Notes under the pieces: generated by a model
Told to the model about the DNA's origin: nothing
Database searches by the model: none
Seen by the model: the letters and a program-made list of their open reading frames with translations, nothing else
Shown: piece after piece, positions 16,899-26,570 of the stretch
How the letters are laid out: every line of letters starts with the position of its first letter
How positions within the stretch are numbered: the first letter of the stretch is position 1
Source: Ectobacillus polymachus
GTDB lineage: Bacteria > Bacillota > Bacilli > Bacillales > Bacillaceae_G
Reading direction: 5' to 3'
DNA: 64,000 nucleotides
Assembly (NCBI RefSeq): GCF_048159605.1
Contig: NZ_JBLREB010000001.1
Coordinates: forward strand, 1,116,001 to 1,180,000
Program-made: the position numbers and the translations under genes

Positions 16899-16944
16899 AT
16901 AATGTTAGTTTGCTACTTTCAGCTTACTCCTATACACTTTTATA

Positions 16945-16993
16945 TAAAAAAAGCACCCTCAAATACTCAGATTTTGAGTAAATGATGGTGCTT
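16945..16993 (-). terminator. Terminator of the xpt-pbuX operon
   Basis: On the minus strand AGCACCATCATTTACTCA pairs imperfectly with TGAGTATTTGAGGGTGCT and is followed by seven T. It lies about 125 bases after the pbuX stop codon. Confidence 0.75.
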
Positions 16994-17119
16994 GTATGTC
17001 CAATATACCCTTAATGTAGTACCAACATTCGAACATAGTTTTCATGATAAAACGATGACTACTTGAAGTGAAAATCCCCCGACTTTCTTTAAAAAACTTC
17101 CCCTATTTCCCCAATACTA

Positions 17120-18421
17120 TTACGAAGCCAGCTTTGCATCATTCTTTGCTTTTGCTGCTTTTGTTTTTGCATTAAACAAAAGATTCAAAATAATCGCTGT
17201 AAAACTTCCTAGCACGATACCGCTATCTGTTAAAATTCGAATGCTCTCTGGAAGCTTTGCAAAGAAAGTTGGTACTGCAGTTACGCCAAGACCGATACCT
17301 ACTGAACATGCTACGATGAGTAGATTTTCTTGCTTTGTGAAATCTACCTTGCTTAGCATTTTTATTCCATACGCCATTACCATTCCGAACATCGCCAGAC
17401 TTGCTCCGCCTAGAACTGGATGAGGTATAATTGTTGCTGCAGCTGCGATTTTCGGAACAAAACCAAGCGTAATTAAAAGACCGCCGCATATATAGATGAT
17501 TTTTCGGTTTTTCACACCAGATAGCTGTACGAGTCCTACGTTTTGAGAATACGTAGTGTATGGAAATGAGTTAAATATACCGCCAAGAATGATTGCAATC
17601 CCTTCTGCACGGTAGCCTTTCGCTAGTTTTTTTTCATCAAGCTTCGTGCCACAAATATCAGATAGAGCAAAATATACGCCTGTTGCTTCTACGATACCGA
17701 CTAAAGCAACAATGATCATCGTTATAATTGGAGTAATCGAAAATGTTGGAGTTCCAAAATAAAAAGGCTGAATGCCATGTACCCAACTTGCATCTGCGAC
17801 TGGCCCGAGATTTACTTTTCCCATAAAAGCAGCTGCAATGGTACCCCCAATAAGGCCAAGTAAAATACTAATAGCACGAATAAATCCGGAAAATAAACGA
17901 TTTATGAGAATAATAAATAGTAAAACCCCAAATGCAAGAATAAGATTTTCTGGATTTCCAAAATCTTTGCTTCCTACTCCTCCTGCCATATCGTTCATAG
18001 CAACTGGTACGAGTGTAATTCCGATAACTGTTACAACGGTTCCAGTTACAACTGGTGGAAATAATTTGACGAGTCTTCCGAAAAATCCGGAAAATAATAC
18101 GATAAATAATCCAGCAACAATAATACTACCGTAAATTGCTGAAATGCCGTATTGCTTGCCAATTGCAATCATTGGACCTACAGCTGTAAACGTACAGCCT
18201 AACACAACAGGCAACCCAATCCCAAAAAATCGATTGCCCACTGCTTGTAAAACCGAAGCAACACCACACATCAGTAGATCAATGGATACAAGATACGTTA
18301 GCTCTTTTTCCCCAAAGCCTAGTGCACCACCTACGATTAATGGAACAATAACCGCCCCTGCGTACATGGCAAGCATATGTTGTAAACCCAGTGAAAACAT
18401 TTGAAAAGGCTTATTTGTCAT
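17120..18421 (-). CDS. pbuX: Xanthine permease
   Basis: A 433-residue nucleobase:cation symporter-2 protein with about 12-14 membrane segments (GLQHMLAMYAGAVIVPLIVGGALGF at the start, ATGVYFALSDICG in the middle). It overlaps the xpt gene by 11 bases, and the pair lies behind a guanine riboswitch, the arrangement known from B. subtilis xpt-pbuX. It imports xanthine for salvage by Xpt. Length and motifs are normal. Confidence 0.93.
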   Translation of the reverse strand: MTNKPFQMFSLGLQHMLAMYAGAVIVPLIVGGALGFGEKELTYLVSIDLLMCGVASVLQAVGNRFFGIGLPVVLGCTFTAVGPMIAIGKQYGISAIYGSIIVAGLFIVLFSGFFGRLVKLFPPVVTGTVVTVIGITLVPVAMNDMAGGVGSKDFGNPENLILAFGVLLFIILINRLFSGFIRAISILLGLIGGTIAAAFMGKVNLGPVADASWVHGIQPFYFGTPTFSITPIITMIIVALVGIVEATGVYFALSDICGTKLDEKKLAKGYRAEGIAIILGGIFNSFPYTTYSQNVGLVQLSGVKNRKIIYICGGLLITLGFVPKIAAAATIIPHPVLGGASLAMFGMVMAYGIKMLSKVDFTKQENLLIVACSVGIGLGVTAVPTFFAKLPESIRILTDSGIVLGSFTAIILNLLFNAKTKAAKAKNDAKLAS

Positions 18422-19013
18422 GTGTTATTCCTCCTACTTCTGCAAGTTCTTCAAACGTTACCACCTTATCTTCTAGAGAAATAATTTTTGCTAAAGATTC
18501 AACCTTCAGTCCCATTTCACGAAGCTTATCGCCACCATCCTGAAATGCTTTTTCAATGACAATTCCTATACCAGCTACTGTTGCACCTGCTTGCTCTACG
18601 ACATTAACGAGACCTAGAGCTGCTTGACCATTGGCAAGAAAATCATCGATGATTAAAACGCGATCCTCTGCTGATAGATGGTCTTGGCTAATTGCAATTT
18701 CGTTCGTTTCTTGCTTCGTAAACGAATACACCTTTGCCGTAAATACATTCTGCAACGTAAGAGACTTTCTCTTTCTTGCAAAGACCACTTTTACCCCCAT
18801 CATAAGTGCTGCCATCATGGCTGGTGCAATACCAGAAGATTCAATTGTTACAACTTTCGTAATTCCTTCCTCATGAAAACGTTTTGCAAATTCCTTGCCT
18901 ATCTCTTGCATCAAAACGGGATCAATTTGATGATTCAAAAAAGAATCGACCTTTAAAATTTCATTTGATACTACTTTTCCTTCTTTTCTAATCTTCTCTT
19001 TTAACAGTTGCAT
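18411..19013 (-). CDS. xpt: Xanthine phosphoribosyltransferase
   Basis: A 200-residue type I phosphoribosyltransferase with the PRPP-binding motif VLIIDDFLANGQAALGL. It converts xanthine and PRPP to XMP. It is first gene of the xpt-pbuX operon and controlled by the guanine riboswitch at 19152-19223 with its terminator at 19064-19107. Confidence 0.95.
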   Translation of the reverse strand: MQLLKEKIRKEGKVVSNEILKVDSFLNHQIDPVLMQEIGKEFAKRFHEEGITKVVTIESSGIAPAMMAALMMGVKVVFARKRKSLTLQNVFTAKVYSFTKQETNEIAISQDHLSAEDRVLIIDDFLANGQAALGLVNVVEQAGATVAGIGIVIEKAFQDGGDKLREMGLKVESLAKIISLEDKVVTFEELAEVGGITHDK

Positions 19014-19063
19014 AGCTAATCCCCTTCTGAAACTTTTTTTCCGAGCACTCTATAAGAAGAAAG

Positions 19064-19107
19064 CAAAAAAAGGCATTTCCCCACTATCAGTGAGGAAATG
19101 CCTTTTC
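19064..19107 (-). terminator. Riboswitch-controlled terminator of xpt-pbuX
   Basis: On the minus strand AAAGGCATTTCCTCAC and GTGGGGAAATGCCTTT form a long stem followed by T. It sits between the aptamer and the xpt start, as in transcription-attenuating purine riboswitches. Confidence 0.9.
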
Positions 19108-19151
19108 CATCAATGGAATATACAAACTACCATTACAAAGCAAAATGTCCC

Positions 19152-19223
19152 CACTCATAGTCCAATACATTTACGGTGATTGGGTAGAAACTTGTAGGCC
19201 ATATTCCTACGATTATATGAGTG
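19152..19223 (-). promoter_or_regulatory. Guanine-class purine riboswitch aptamer
   Basis: The minus strand carries the conserved blocks CACTCATATAATCG, GGATATGGCC, AAGTTTCTACC, CACCGTAAATG and GGACTATGAGTG. The P1 stem pairs CACTCATA with TATGAGTG. The specificity base in GACTATG is C, which predicts guanine/hypoxanthine binding rather than adenine. Ligand binding should favour the downstream terminator and switch xpt-pbuX off. Confidence 0.97.
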
Positions 19224-19366
19224 CTCATATATAATTAATATGGTAGATTATATCGTATATTTTTTTGTTTGAAAAGTAAAAACTCGAAAAACACGTACAA
19301 TTCTAATGTATTTTGAATTTTCTGTTCGTTCTTTCGCCTCGGTAAATAGTAAGATGGAAGAAAATA

Positions 19367-20875
19367 TTAAGACAAATGATAAATTTCTTTATATTTCTCT
19401 TCTAAATACGTTGCTAAATATGTTGCTTGTAGCCCTTCTCCTGTAACATCTTTGACTATTTCATTCGGATATTTGCTTTTTCCGTACGTATGGACATGAA
19501 TATGGAGCCATTCAACTACTGGTTCAAGTTCTCCACCTTCTAACAGCTCTTCAAAGTTTGGAATCTCACTTCTCAATTGATGATAAAACTGTGCCGCATA
19601 CATATAACCAAGTGCATAGGATGGGAAATACCCAAAGTCTCCGCCAGCCCAGTGTATATCTTGCAAAACGCCTTCACGGTCATTTTTCGGACGTACCCCT
19701 AAATACTCTTCCATTTTATCGTTCCATACTTCAGGGAGATCTTCTACTTGTAAATCACCATCAAATAACGCTTTTTCAATTTCATAACGAACCATAATAT
19801 GGAGTGGATACGTTAATTCATCTGCTTCAATGCGAATAAGGGATGGCTTAGATTCATTGATAGCAGCATAAAACTCTTCTAGCGATACGTTGTCAAATTG
19901 ACTTCCGCCAGCTGCCTGTAGTTGCTTATAATTTTTACTCCAAAAATGCTGATTTCGTCCGATAAAGTTTTCAAAAAATAAAGATTGTGATTCATGAATT
20001 CCCATCGATGTTCCTGTACACAAAGGGGTTCCTACCCATTCTGAGTTAATATTTTGTTCATATACAGCATGTCCACATTCATGAATGGTACCAAAGATTG
20101 CTTTTCTAAAATCATGTTCATCGTAATTCGTTGTAATTCGCACATCACCAGGATTTAATGCCGTCGCAAACGGATGAATCGTTTCATCAAGACGTCCAGC
20201 TTCAAAGTTAAAGTGAAGCTGTTGCAGCAGCATAATGCTAAACTCATGCTGCTTTTCTTTTGAAAAATAAGCATACAACGGTTCTGTTTGCATAATACGA
20301 TTGCTGCTAGCAATTTCTTTCACGAGTGGTACGATTCTTGTCCGCAACTCAGTAAAGACAGCGTCCAGTATTTCAACCGTCATACCTGGTTCATAGAGGT
20401 CTAGGAGTGCATCATATTTATTTGTTTCATAACCCCAATAGGAAATAAACTTCTTTTTAAAATCTATTAATTGTTTTAAATAAGGAGCAAGCATGAAGAA
20501 GTCAGAATGCTCCTTAGCCACTTCCCATACGCTTTCTGCCTTAGCTTGAACCTTCACATATTGTTCGTATTCATCCTTTGGTATTTTCTTATTTCGATCA
20601 TACTGTATTCTGCACTCTTTCACGACTTTTGCTGTTCGATCAGAAAGGTCCTCGGCAGCTTCTAATTTTTGCAAATACGCTGCCATCTCATCGGAAGTGG
20701 ACATACAAAAGGCTTCGGATGAAAGCATACCTATCACTTCAGAACGCCCATCAACACCTTGTTTCGGTGCACCAGTACGTAAATCCCAAAAAATAAGATT
20801 CAATGCTTCTTGATAGTTCATCATTTTCTTTACAAAAGCTAAAAACTCATTTTCAATTTTATTTGTACGCTCCAT
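19367..20875 (-). CDS. ypwA: M32-family metallocarboxypeptidase (YpwA-like)
   Basis: A 502-residue thermostable-carboxypeptidase-type enzyme. The zinc motif HECGHAVYE is preceded by TIHECGH context, with GIHESQSLFFENFIGR downstream supplying further ligands. It removes C-terminal residues from peptides in the cytoplasm. The ATG at 20875 follows AAAAGGAGTGATGAT; the open frame upstream has no ribosome site. The length matches the family (about 500). Confidence 0.92.
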   Translation of the reverse strand: MERTNKIENEFLAFVKKMMNYQEALNLIFWDLRTGAPKQGVDGRSEVIGMLSSEAFCMSTSDEMAAYLQKLEAAEDLSDRTAKVVKECRIQYDRNKKIPKDEYEQYVKVQAKAESVWEVAKEHSDFFMLAPYLKQLIDFKKKFISYWGYETNKYDALLDLYEPGMTVEILDAVFTELRTRIVPLVKEIASSNRIMQTEPLYAYFSKEKQHEFSIMLLQQLHFNFEAGRLDETIHPFATALNPGDVRITTNYDEHDFRKAIFGTIHECGHAVYEQNINSEWVGTPLCTGTSMGIHESQSLFFENFIGRNQHFWSKNYKQLQAAGGSQFDNVSLEEFYAAINESKPSLIRIEADELTYPLHIMVRYEIEKALFDGDLQVEDLPEVWNDKMEEYLGVRPKNDREGVLQDIHWAGGDFGYFPSYALGYMYAAQFYHQLRSEIPNFEELLEGGELEPVVEWLHIHVHTYGKSKYPNEIVKDVTGEGLQATYLATYLEEKYKEIYHLS

Positions 20876-20938
20876 ATCATCACTCCTTTTCCACACTAAT
20901 CCATTCGATAGAAACCAATGAAGTCCCTGCATACACGT

Positions 20939-22870
20939 TTATAATGAAATATGTTCTCCTTGAACAGGCAAGATGCGCTTTACATTTTCTACAACGATTG
21001 GTTTTTCATTTTCCTCAAGAAAAAGAGTAATACATCCATGGTCCTGACTCGTTCGAATGAGTCGGCCAATACCTTGGCGTAATCGAAGAATCATATATGG
21101 CAAGTCAACCTCATGAAACGGATCACTCACATGGCTACGTTTTGCTTCAAAAACTGGATCATTCGGCGGGAATGGTAGTGACCAAATAATAACTTGTGAC
21201 AAGGATGAACCTGGAATATCAAGGCCCTCCCATAAATGCACAGCGCATAAAACGGTTTCTTCTTCATTTTGAAACTCTGAAACAAGTACACTTATTTCTT
21301 TATCCCCTTCATACAAAAATCGGTACGGTACATTTTTCTCTTCTACGGAATGCTTGAAATATCGTAATTCTTCATTCGTTCGGAATAAAACCAATGTTCG
21401 TCCTTTTGTTCGTTCAAGAGAGGAGATGGCATACTCTATTTTTTTCTCCTGCTGATTGCAGTAGGTTGGAATATATACCTTCATTTGTTCTTCATAGTCG
21501 AACGGAGAGTCAACAGAAAATGAAAGATAATCATCTATTCCCAAATTCTTAGCAATGAATGAGAACGAATTGTTTTCAGATAAGGTTGCAGAAGAAAATA
21601 CAAATGGAATGTTCTTGGAAAATACTCGTTCTCGTAATACTTCTTCTACTTCGTGCGGCATGATAACTAACGTAAATCCTTCATTTCCCGTTTCAACCCA
21701 AGTAATTACGTTTTCGTTCTCTGTAAAGAGTTGTAACGAATGCTCCATCAAATCTAAATGCTCGTCCACTACAGCAAGATCATATTCGTCAATCGTATGC
21801 ATTTCACTTTCAAATACAATTGAGTTTCCTATTTCCTCTATTCTTTTATAAACTCGCTTTGCATGCTCCGTTAACATCCTTGAACGCTGAATGCTCATAC
21901 GATGCGAACCTGATATTTCTTGTGCATGCTCGTTTAGAATATGGAAAAAATCAGAGAACTCAGCTATCGTTTCTTCAATTAACTCAGCAAATTCTTCCCG
22001 AATATCATTTTGCAACAAACGGGTAAGTAAGTTCTCCATCATATTCTGTTGCAAACGATAGGTCAGTGCCTTTTGCGCGGCATATTCCACCAAATGACCT
22101 TCATCAAAAATCACACAGCTTGCTTCTGGTAAAAGCGGTAGTTGTCCTTCACGTTTACGAGCTTCAAAAGTCCAAATGTGCTGCATATAAAAATCCTGCG
22201 AACATATAATTAAATCGGTTGCTTTGCGATAATAATCACGTGATAGCGTTTGACCACAACGATGACGCTTTTCACACGAAATACAATCCTGAAAATAGTC
22301 AAAGGATACTTGCGACCATTCTTCATCTGATAAATAAGAATATTCTTTGCGATCACCGTAATGCTGGAAGCTTTGCATGGTTCCATGATCAAATACAAAT
22401 TCAGGTAAACTATCGTAGGCCTCTTCAATTCCTTCTGTGGGAGCGCCTTCTATTACACGATCCATTTTCTTTAAACACAAATAATTTTCCATTGATTTTG
22501 CAAGACGAACGTCAATATGTAAAGACAGTGCTTTTGATAGCTTTGCTATGTCTCCTTCTTCTTTTACAAGCTGCTCAATTAATGTCTCATCAGCACAAGC
22601 TATAATAGCTGGCTTCCCGATATATCTGGCATATGTGATGGCATACAGTAAATAAGCAATCGTTTTTCCTGTGCCAACCCCAGCTTCAGCAAATAACACT
22701 CTTTTTTCCCTAAAAGCACGGTCCATCTGAAATGCCATAAAAATTTGTTCATCCCGCATTTCAAACCCTGCCTCAGGCAAGATATCATAAAAGACGTCTC
22801 CAATCCAATCATTTAACCTATCAAAAAAGTTATCTTGTTTCCCTACTTCAAAGGGGAGTGTTCTTGTCAC
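20939..22870 (-). CDS. ypvA: XPD/DinG-type Fe-S helicase (YpvA/YoaA-like)
   Basis: A 643-residue superfamily 2 helicase. Walker A is AEAGVGTGKTIAYLL and the DEAH-like box is IFDEGHLVE; motif VI is LRLRQGIGRLIRTSQDHG. Four cysteines that could hold a 4Fe-4S cluster lie between them: one in YLCLKKM and three in CISCEKRHRCG (C-x2-C-x5-C). The start is GTG at 22870 behind TTGGAGGA. It probably unwinds DNA during repair. A second, exonuclease-fused DinG is encoded at 37163. Confidence 0.88.
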   Translation of the reverse strand: MTRTLPFEVGKQDNFFDRLNDWIGDVFYDILPEAGFEMRDEQIFMAFQMDRAFREKRVLFAEAGVGTGKTIAYLLYAITYARYIGKPAIIACADETLIEQLVKEEGDIAKLSKALSLHIDVRLAKSMENYLCLKKMDRVIEGAPTEGIEEAYDSLPEFVFDHGTMQSFQHYGDRKEYSYLSDEEWSQVSFDYFQDCISCEKRHRCGQTLSRDYYRKATDLIICSQDFYMQHIWTFEARKREGQLPLLPEASCVIFDEGHLVEYAAQKALTYRLQQNMMENLLTRLLQNDIREEFAELIEETIAEFSDFFHILNEHAQEISGSHRMSIQRSRMLTEHAKRVYKRIEEIGNSIVFESEMHTIDEYDLAVVDEHLDLMEHSLQLFTENENVITWVETGNEGFTLVIMPHEVEEVLRERVFSKNIPFVFSSATLSENNSFSFIAKNLGIDDYLSFSVDSPFDYEEQMKVYIPTYCNQQEKKIEYAISSLERTKGRTLVLFRTNEELRYFKHSVEEKNVPYRFLYEGDKEISVLVSEFQNEEETVLCAVHLWEGLDIPGSSLSQVIIWSLPFPPNDPVFEAKRSHVSDPFHEVDLPYMILRLRQGIGRLIRTSQDHGCITLFLEENEKPIVVENVKRILPVQGEHISL

Positions 22871-22934
22871 GTCATGTTCCTCCAACTCATATAAATGTAA
22901 CAAACGAAAAAGTTTTCCGGTAAGGAAAACTTTT

Positions 22935-23114
22935 TTATTCTAGACTTTGCTTCTTATACGAAAGTAGCAAATTATGGGCAAAGGCTTGTAAATAATGTTG
23001 CTTTGCTCGATTGATTGCTTTTCTTGCTGCCATCGATTCGGATTGTTCGATTAAACTCTCTGTATGATCAATTGCTTTTTTTATTAGAATAAATTCTGCT
23101 ATACGTTCCTTCAT
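22935..23114 (-). CDS. Hypothetical protein, 59 residues
   Basis: Not recognised by family. The short, basic, helical peptide (KERIAEFILIKKAIDHTESLIEQSESMAARKAINRAKQHY) has a good AAAGGAG site nine bases before the ATG at 23114; another ATG six bases upstream is too close to it. It is placed between the helicase and the RNA methyltransferase on the same strand. Amphipathic helices suggest a small coiled-coil protein. No function assigned. Confidence 0.6.
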   Translation of the reverse strand: MKERIAEFILIKKAIDHTESLIEQSESMAARKAINRAKQHYLQAFAHNLLLSYKKQSLE

Positions 23115-23170
23115 TTTCATTTCTCCTTTTTTGTACGCATAATAGACAGTATACGTACAGAAACGGAGAT

Positions 23171-24313
23171 TTATTCTTTATGTTTTGGAGGACGTACCCC
23201 AAAGTATTGGTAATAGTCAGTTCGAATCATACCATTAAATAGTTTACGTTTTTTGGAAGCAGGTCTTCCGTAATAGGTTTCAAATTTTTCATGATTTGTC
23301 ACAACGTATACAGACCATGTAGGATAGTTTCGAAATACGTTGCCCATATCTTTATAGAGCTGTTCAACCATTGATTTTTCACTTAAACGTTCTCCGTAAG
23401 GGGGATTCGTCACTACATAGCCATAATCCTCTTTTGTCGTGAAATCTTTTACCTGCATTTGTTTAAAAGAAATCAGGTCGGTAAACCCTGCCTCCCTTGC
23501 ATTGTCCGTCGCAATTTCTACCAAACGATGATCAATATCAGAACCCATTATATGTAGTGGTTGATCATAGTTAGCCTTATCCTCTGCTTCTTCATAAGCA
23601 AGATCCCATTTCTCTTGAGGAATCCACCCCCACTTATTGGCAGCAAATTCTCGATTAAATCCTGGAGCAATGTTTTGTCCAATTAAAGCTGCTTCAATTG
23701 GAATCGTACCTGAGCCGCATAAAGGATCAACAAAAGGAAAATCTGGTTTCCAATTGGTGAGCATAACAAGCGCAGCAGCAAGTGTTTCTTTTAATGGAGC
23801 TTCTCCTTGCCCAATCCGATATCCTCGTTTGTGTAATCCGATTCCACTTGCATCAATCGTCAAAGTTGCAACGTCTTTTAACAGCGAAACTTGAATACGG
23901 TATAAAGGACCATTTTCTTCAAACCATGTTGTTCGTTTATACGTACTCTTCATCTTTTCTACGATAGCTTTTTTTACGATACTTTGACAATCTGATACAC
24001 TAAATAACGTTGACTTCACAGATTTACCTACTACCGGGAATTCCGCATCTTCCGGAATATAATCTCCCCAAGGTAGCGCCTTCGTCTTTTCAAATAGTTC
24101 ATCAAATGTCGTCGCCCTAAATTCACCGATTTTTATTTTAATACGGTCAGCAGTTCGAAGCCAAAGATTAGATCGGCATATAGCTGACTCATCACCTTGA
24201 AAAGTTACCTTTCCATTGTCTACTTCACATTCATATCCAAGATCACGAATTTCTCTAGCTACTAATGCCTCTAATCCCATTGCTGCCGTTGCAATTAACG
24301 TAATGTTTCCCAT
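23171..24313 (-). CDS. ypsC: THUMP-domain class I RNA methyltransferase (YpsC/RlmL-like)
   Basis: A 380-residue protein: N-terminal ferredoxin-like and THUMP domain (to about 160), then a Rossmann methyltransferase with DPLCGSGTIPIEAAL and catalytic VVTNPPYGERL. The NPPY motif predicts N-methylation of a guanine or adenine base, and homologues such as RlmL make N2-methylguanosine in 23S rRNA. The ATG at 24313 follows TAGGAGAGTG; the longer frame lacks a ribosome site. Lies downstream of rnpB on the same strand, as in B. subtilis. Confidence 0.88.
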   Translation of the reverse strand: MGNITLIATAAMGLEALVAREIRDLGYECEVDNGKVTFQGDESAICRSNLWLRTADRIKIKIGEFRATTFDELFEKTKALPWGDYIPEDAEFPVVGKSVKSTLFSVSDCQSIVKKAIVEKMKSTYKRTTWFEENGPLYRIQVSLLKDVATLTIDASGIGLHKRGYRIGQGEAPLKETLAAALVMLTNWKPDFPFVDPLCGSGTIPIEAALIGQNIAPGFNREFAANKWGWIPQEKWDLAYEEAEDKANYDQPLHIMGSDIDHRLVEIATDNAREAGFTDLISFKQMQVKDFTTKEDYGYVVTNPPYGERLSEKSMVEQLYKDMGNVFRNYPTWSVYVVTNHEKFETYYGRPASKKRKLFNGMIRTDYYQYFGVRPPKHKE

Positions 24314-24365
24314 ATTCACTCTCCTAACATAACTTCCATTATTTCCATTAGTCATATATTACCAT

Positions 24366-24395
24366 ACAAAAAGCTCTCCTTTTATAAGGAGAGCT
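24366..24395 (-). terminator. Terminator of rnpB
   Basis: AGCTCTCCTT/AAGGAGAGCT hairpin followed by TTTTT on the minus strand, just past the RNA 3' end. Confidence 0.9.
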
Positions 24396-24412
24396 ATTCG
24401 TTATCATTTTTC

Positions 24413-24817
24413 ACTCATAACGTTTTGTAAGCCATGTTCTGTTCCTTAGTACTGCAAACGGCTTTCGCCTCGTACGCCGGTGGTGACCATCTATCTACAG
24501 ATGTATAATCTGTCCTTCTCCATCGTTCATTTTCTTAGAGAAGATTCCCCTACCATAATTTGGGTTTCTCGCTCGTGGGGTTTACCTCGTTCCACTCCCA
24601 TCATTTCTTCTGGGACTTCGTCACTGTGGCACTTTCAAGGTAATCCAGCCATATCCAAAGACTTAGGCTGTTTCCCTGCCGTTAGCCTCGCCGCTAGGCC
24701 AAGCTACCCTATCTTATGACTTCGCTAGGCACGAACACTACGACCATCTCAGGTCGTGCGAGCATGGACTTTCCTCTACAGCAAAAGCTGCAGCGATCAC
24801 CCAAACGTTATGACGTG
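24413..24817 (-). ncRNA. rnpB: RNase P RNA, type B
   Basis: The minus strand contains the universal blocks GAGGAAAGTCCATGCTCGC near the 5' end and ACAGAACATGGCTTAC near the 3' end, plus CGGCAGGGAAACAGCC and AGTACTAAGGAACAG. P1 is formed by CATAACGTTT and AAACGTTATG. The length near 400 bases and the overall layout are Bacillus type B. It is the catalytic RNA that trims tRNA 5' ends. Ends are set from P1 and may be off by a few bases. Confidence 0.96.
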
Positions 24818-24870
24818 TAATAGTATAATCTAAAAAACTAAAATTTGCAATGTGTATTTTGTAAATTATA

Positions 24871-25197
24871 TTATTCGTACAATTTGCTTCCGAATACTGC
24901 TTTTTCTAAGTTAGATAAGCGACGTAATATGTCAGTATTCATATTATTGTAAACAGGCTGAGTTGGTTGAACAGGCTGAACAACAGATGGTTGCTTTCCC
25001 TTTTGCTCTTCAAGCGTACGTTTTAAACGAGCATTTTCTTGCTGCAAATGTTCAATTTCTTGATGAAATGTTTCATAGTCTTTAATAATTAAATCCAAGA
25101 ATTTATCTACTTCTTCTTGTTGATAACCCCGAATACCTGATTTAAAATCTTTCTCTAGTATGTCTTTTGCCGTTAATTTCAGTTTTTCAGAAATCAT
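24871..25197 (-). CDS. gpsB: Cell division protein GpsB
   Basis: A 108-residue DivIVA-like protein. The N-terminal membrane-binding and coiled-coil domain (KLTAKDILEKDFKSGIRGYQ ... EVDKFLDLIIKDYETF) is followed by a Gln/Pro-rich linker and the C-terminal hexamerisation helix ILRRLSNLEKAVFGSKLYE. It shuttles PBP1 (PonA, also encoded here) between septum and side wall. Neighbourhood with ypsA is conserved in Bacillus. Confidence 0.95.
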   Translation of the reverse strand: MISEKLKLTAKDILEKDFKSGIRGYQQEEVDKFLDLIIKDYETFHQEIEHLQQENARLKRTLEEQKGKQPSVVQPVQPTQPVYNNMNTDILRRLSNLEKAVFGSKLYE

Positions 25198-25320
25198 GTT
25201 TTCACCTCATATCTTTACAAAAGCTTCTTCTGTATCATGTTCGTTCATACGAAACCTGATAATTTTTTTAGTAAGCTATGTACATTTTACCATTCTCCTT
25301 TTTAATGTACAATCGTTACT

Positions 25321-25872
25321 TCATAGGCTATCCTCATTTGCAAAAGCCTCCTCATCTATAATATCCTGCAAATCGGAAAAGCGAATGAAATAACATGGAT
25401 AATGGTCCATTGCTTTGGCTGCCTCAACTATATACTTTGGACTTCCTTCTTTTTCTTCATCGTATACAGCCAAAAGCGCATCACTTTTTTGAATGAAAAA
25501 TTGGTTTTTTAATCGAAACTGAACAGGGCTTTCATATTTTTTCTTCGTTATGCTATTAACATAATCTGCTTGGGAAAGAATAAATTCATAGTACTCTTTC
25601 GTTTCTTCCTTCCACTTCTCCTCCTGTTCAAGGAATGGTGTGAATACAGCAAGCTTTAATTCAGGAAATTGCAATTGTAAATCAAAAACAACTTCCGCCG
25701 CCCATAATTCTACACCTACCTGTCCACTTATTATTACCCATTCTAATCCTTCTTCTGCAAACCGAGACAAATAACGATAAATCAACTTTTTTATGTACGT
25801 CACACCAGGATGATCATTTGAAAAAATGCTAAGTTCAAATGATTTATACCCTGTGACGGTTAGTATTTTCAT
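25321..25872 (-). CDS. ypsA: YpsA, DUF1273/SLOG-superfamily protein
   Basis: A 183-residue Rossmann-like protein opening KILTVTGYKSFELSIF, with GQVGVELWAAEVV and a C-terminal DALLAVYDEEKEGSPKYIVEAA that forms the presumed nucleotide pocket of the SLOG superfamily. In B. subtilis YpsA influences cell division and oxidative stress and lies beside gpsB, as here. The ATG at 25872 follows GAGGTGATAA. The ligand is unknown. Confidence 0.9.
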   Translation of the reverse strand: MKILTVTGYKSFELSIFSNDHPGVTYIKKLIYRYLSRFAEEGLEWVIISGQVGVELWAAEVVFDLQLQFPELKLAVFTPFLEQEEKWKEETKEYYEFILSQADYVNSITKKKYESPVQFRLKNQFFIQKSDALLAVYDEEKEGSPKYIVEAAKAMDHYPCYFIRFSDLQDIIDEEAFANEDSL

Positions 25873-25963
25873 TATTATCACCTCACTTATTTTACCATAA
25901 CATAATCCTCATTCCGTAAAAAAGAGAACTAGCTATATTCAATAACTAGTTCTCTTCCCTTTA

Positions 25964-26485
25964 TTATTTATGCATACCGCCAAGCATTGGATTTGCATTA
26001 GGCCCCATGTTTGCACCATAAGGCATTCCAGGCCCTGTCATTGCTCCTGCTACTTGTGAACCGGGACCATAAGGCATTCCAGGCCCCGTCATTGCTCCTG
26101 CCACTTGTGAACCAGGACCATAAGGCATTCCAGGCCCTGCCATTGCTCCGGCTACCATAGGCGAAGGTCCCCCATAGGGACTAACAGGTGCGAATGGCCC
26201 TGTCATTGCTCCGGCTACTAAAGGTGAAGGACCATAGCCAGGTACATTCGTTTGTTGTACCGTGTTATAAGCAGATTGCGTTTGTGGGAAATAGTGTTGG
26301 TTTTGAATCATTTGATGATTAATTAAAGTTGAATGAGTTGGATGAATATGTGGTACAACGGTTGTTGAGAATGTGTTTGTTACACAATGCTTTGTAGGAT
26401 GAACGACTGGTGGTGTAGTCATTACTGGACCTGTAGCAACTGGTGATACGAATGAAGGTCCTCCCATACAAGATTTACAATACAT
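25964..26485 (-). CDS. CotD-like spore coat protein with 17-residue repeats
   Basis: A 173-residue protein. The N-terminal part (CKSCMGGPSFVSPVAT ... VVHPTKHCVTNTFSTTVVPHIHPTHSTLINH) is the CotD-family core with metal-binding-like His and Cys. The C-terminal half is low complexity, with repeats of GPGMPYGPGSQVAGAMT. Such proteins are deposited in the inner coat of the spore. A ribosome site AGGAGA precedes the ATG. Repeat number probably varies between strains. Confidence 0.85.
   Translation of the reverse strand: MYCKSCMGGPSFVSPVATGPVMTTPPVVHPTKHCVTNTFSTTVVPHIHPTHSTLINHQMIQNQHYFPQTQSAYNTVQQTNVPGYGPSPLVAGAMTGPFAPVSPYGGPSPMVAGAMAGPGMPYGPGSQVAGAMTGPGMPYGPGSQVAGAMTGPGMPYGANMGPNANPMLGGMHK
26020..26172. 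repeat. 51-bp tandem repeat inside the CotD-like gene
   Basis: Copies beginning AAGGCATTCC at 26020, 26071 and 26122 are spaced exactly 51 bases and nearly identical. They encode the 17-residue repeat. Slippage would change length in frame. Confidence 0.9.
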
Positions 26486-26570
26486 AGTTTTTTCTCCTCT
26501 CCAACATAATGTAGTTACACTTTACAATATGATGAAGAAAAGGTACATGACTAATACAAACACCTATTTA

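Noticed and set aside
24480..24719. 79-codon frame across the RNase P RNA gene
   Set aside because: The stretch is fully explained by the conserved RNase P RNA on the other strand.
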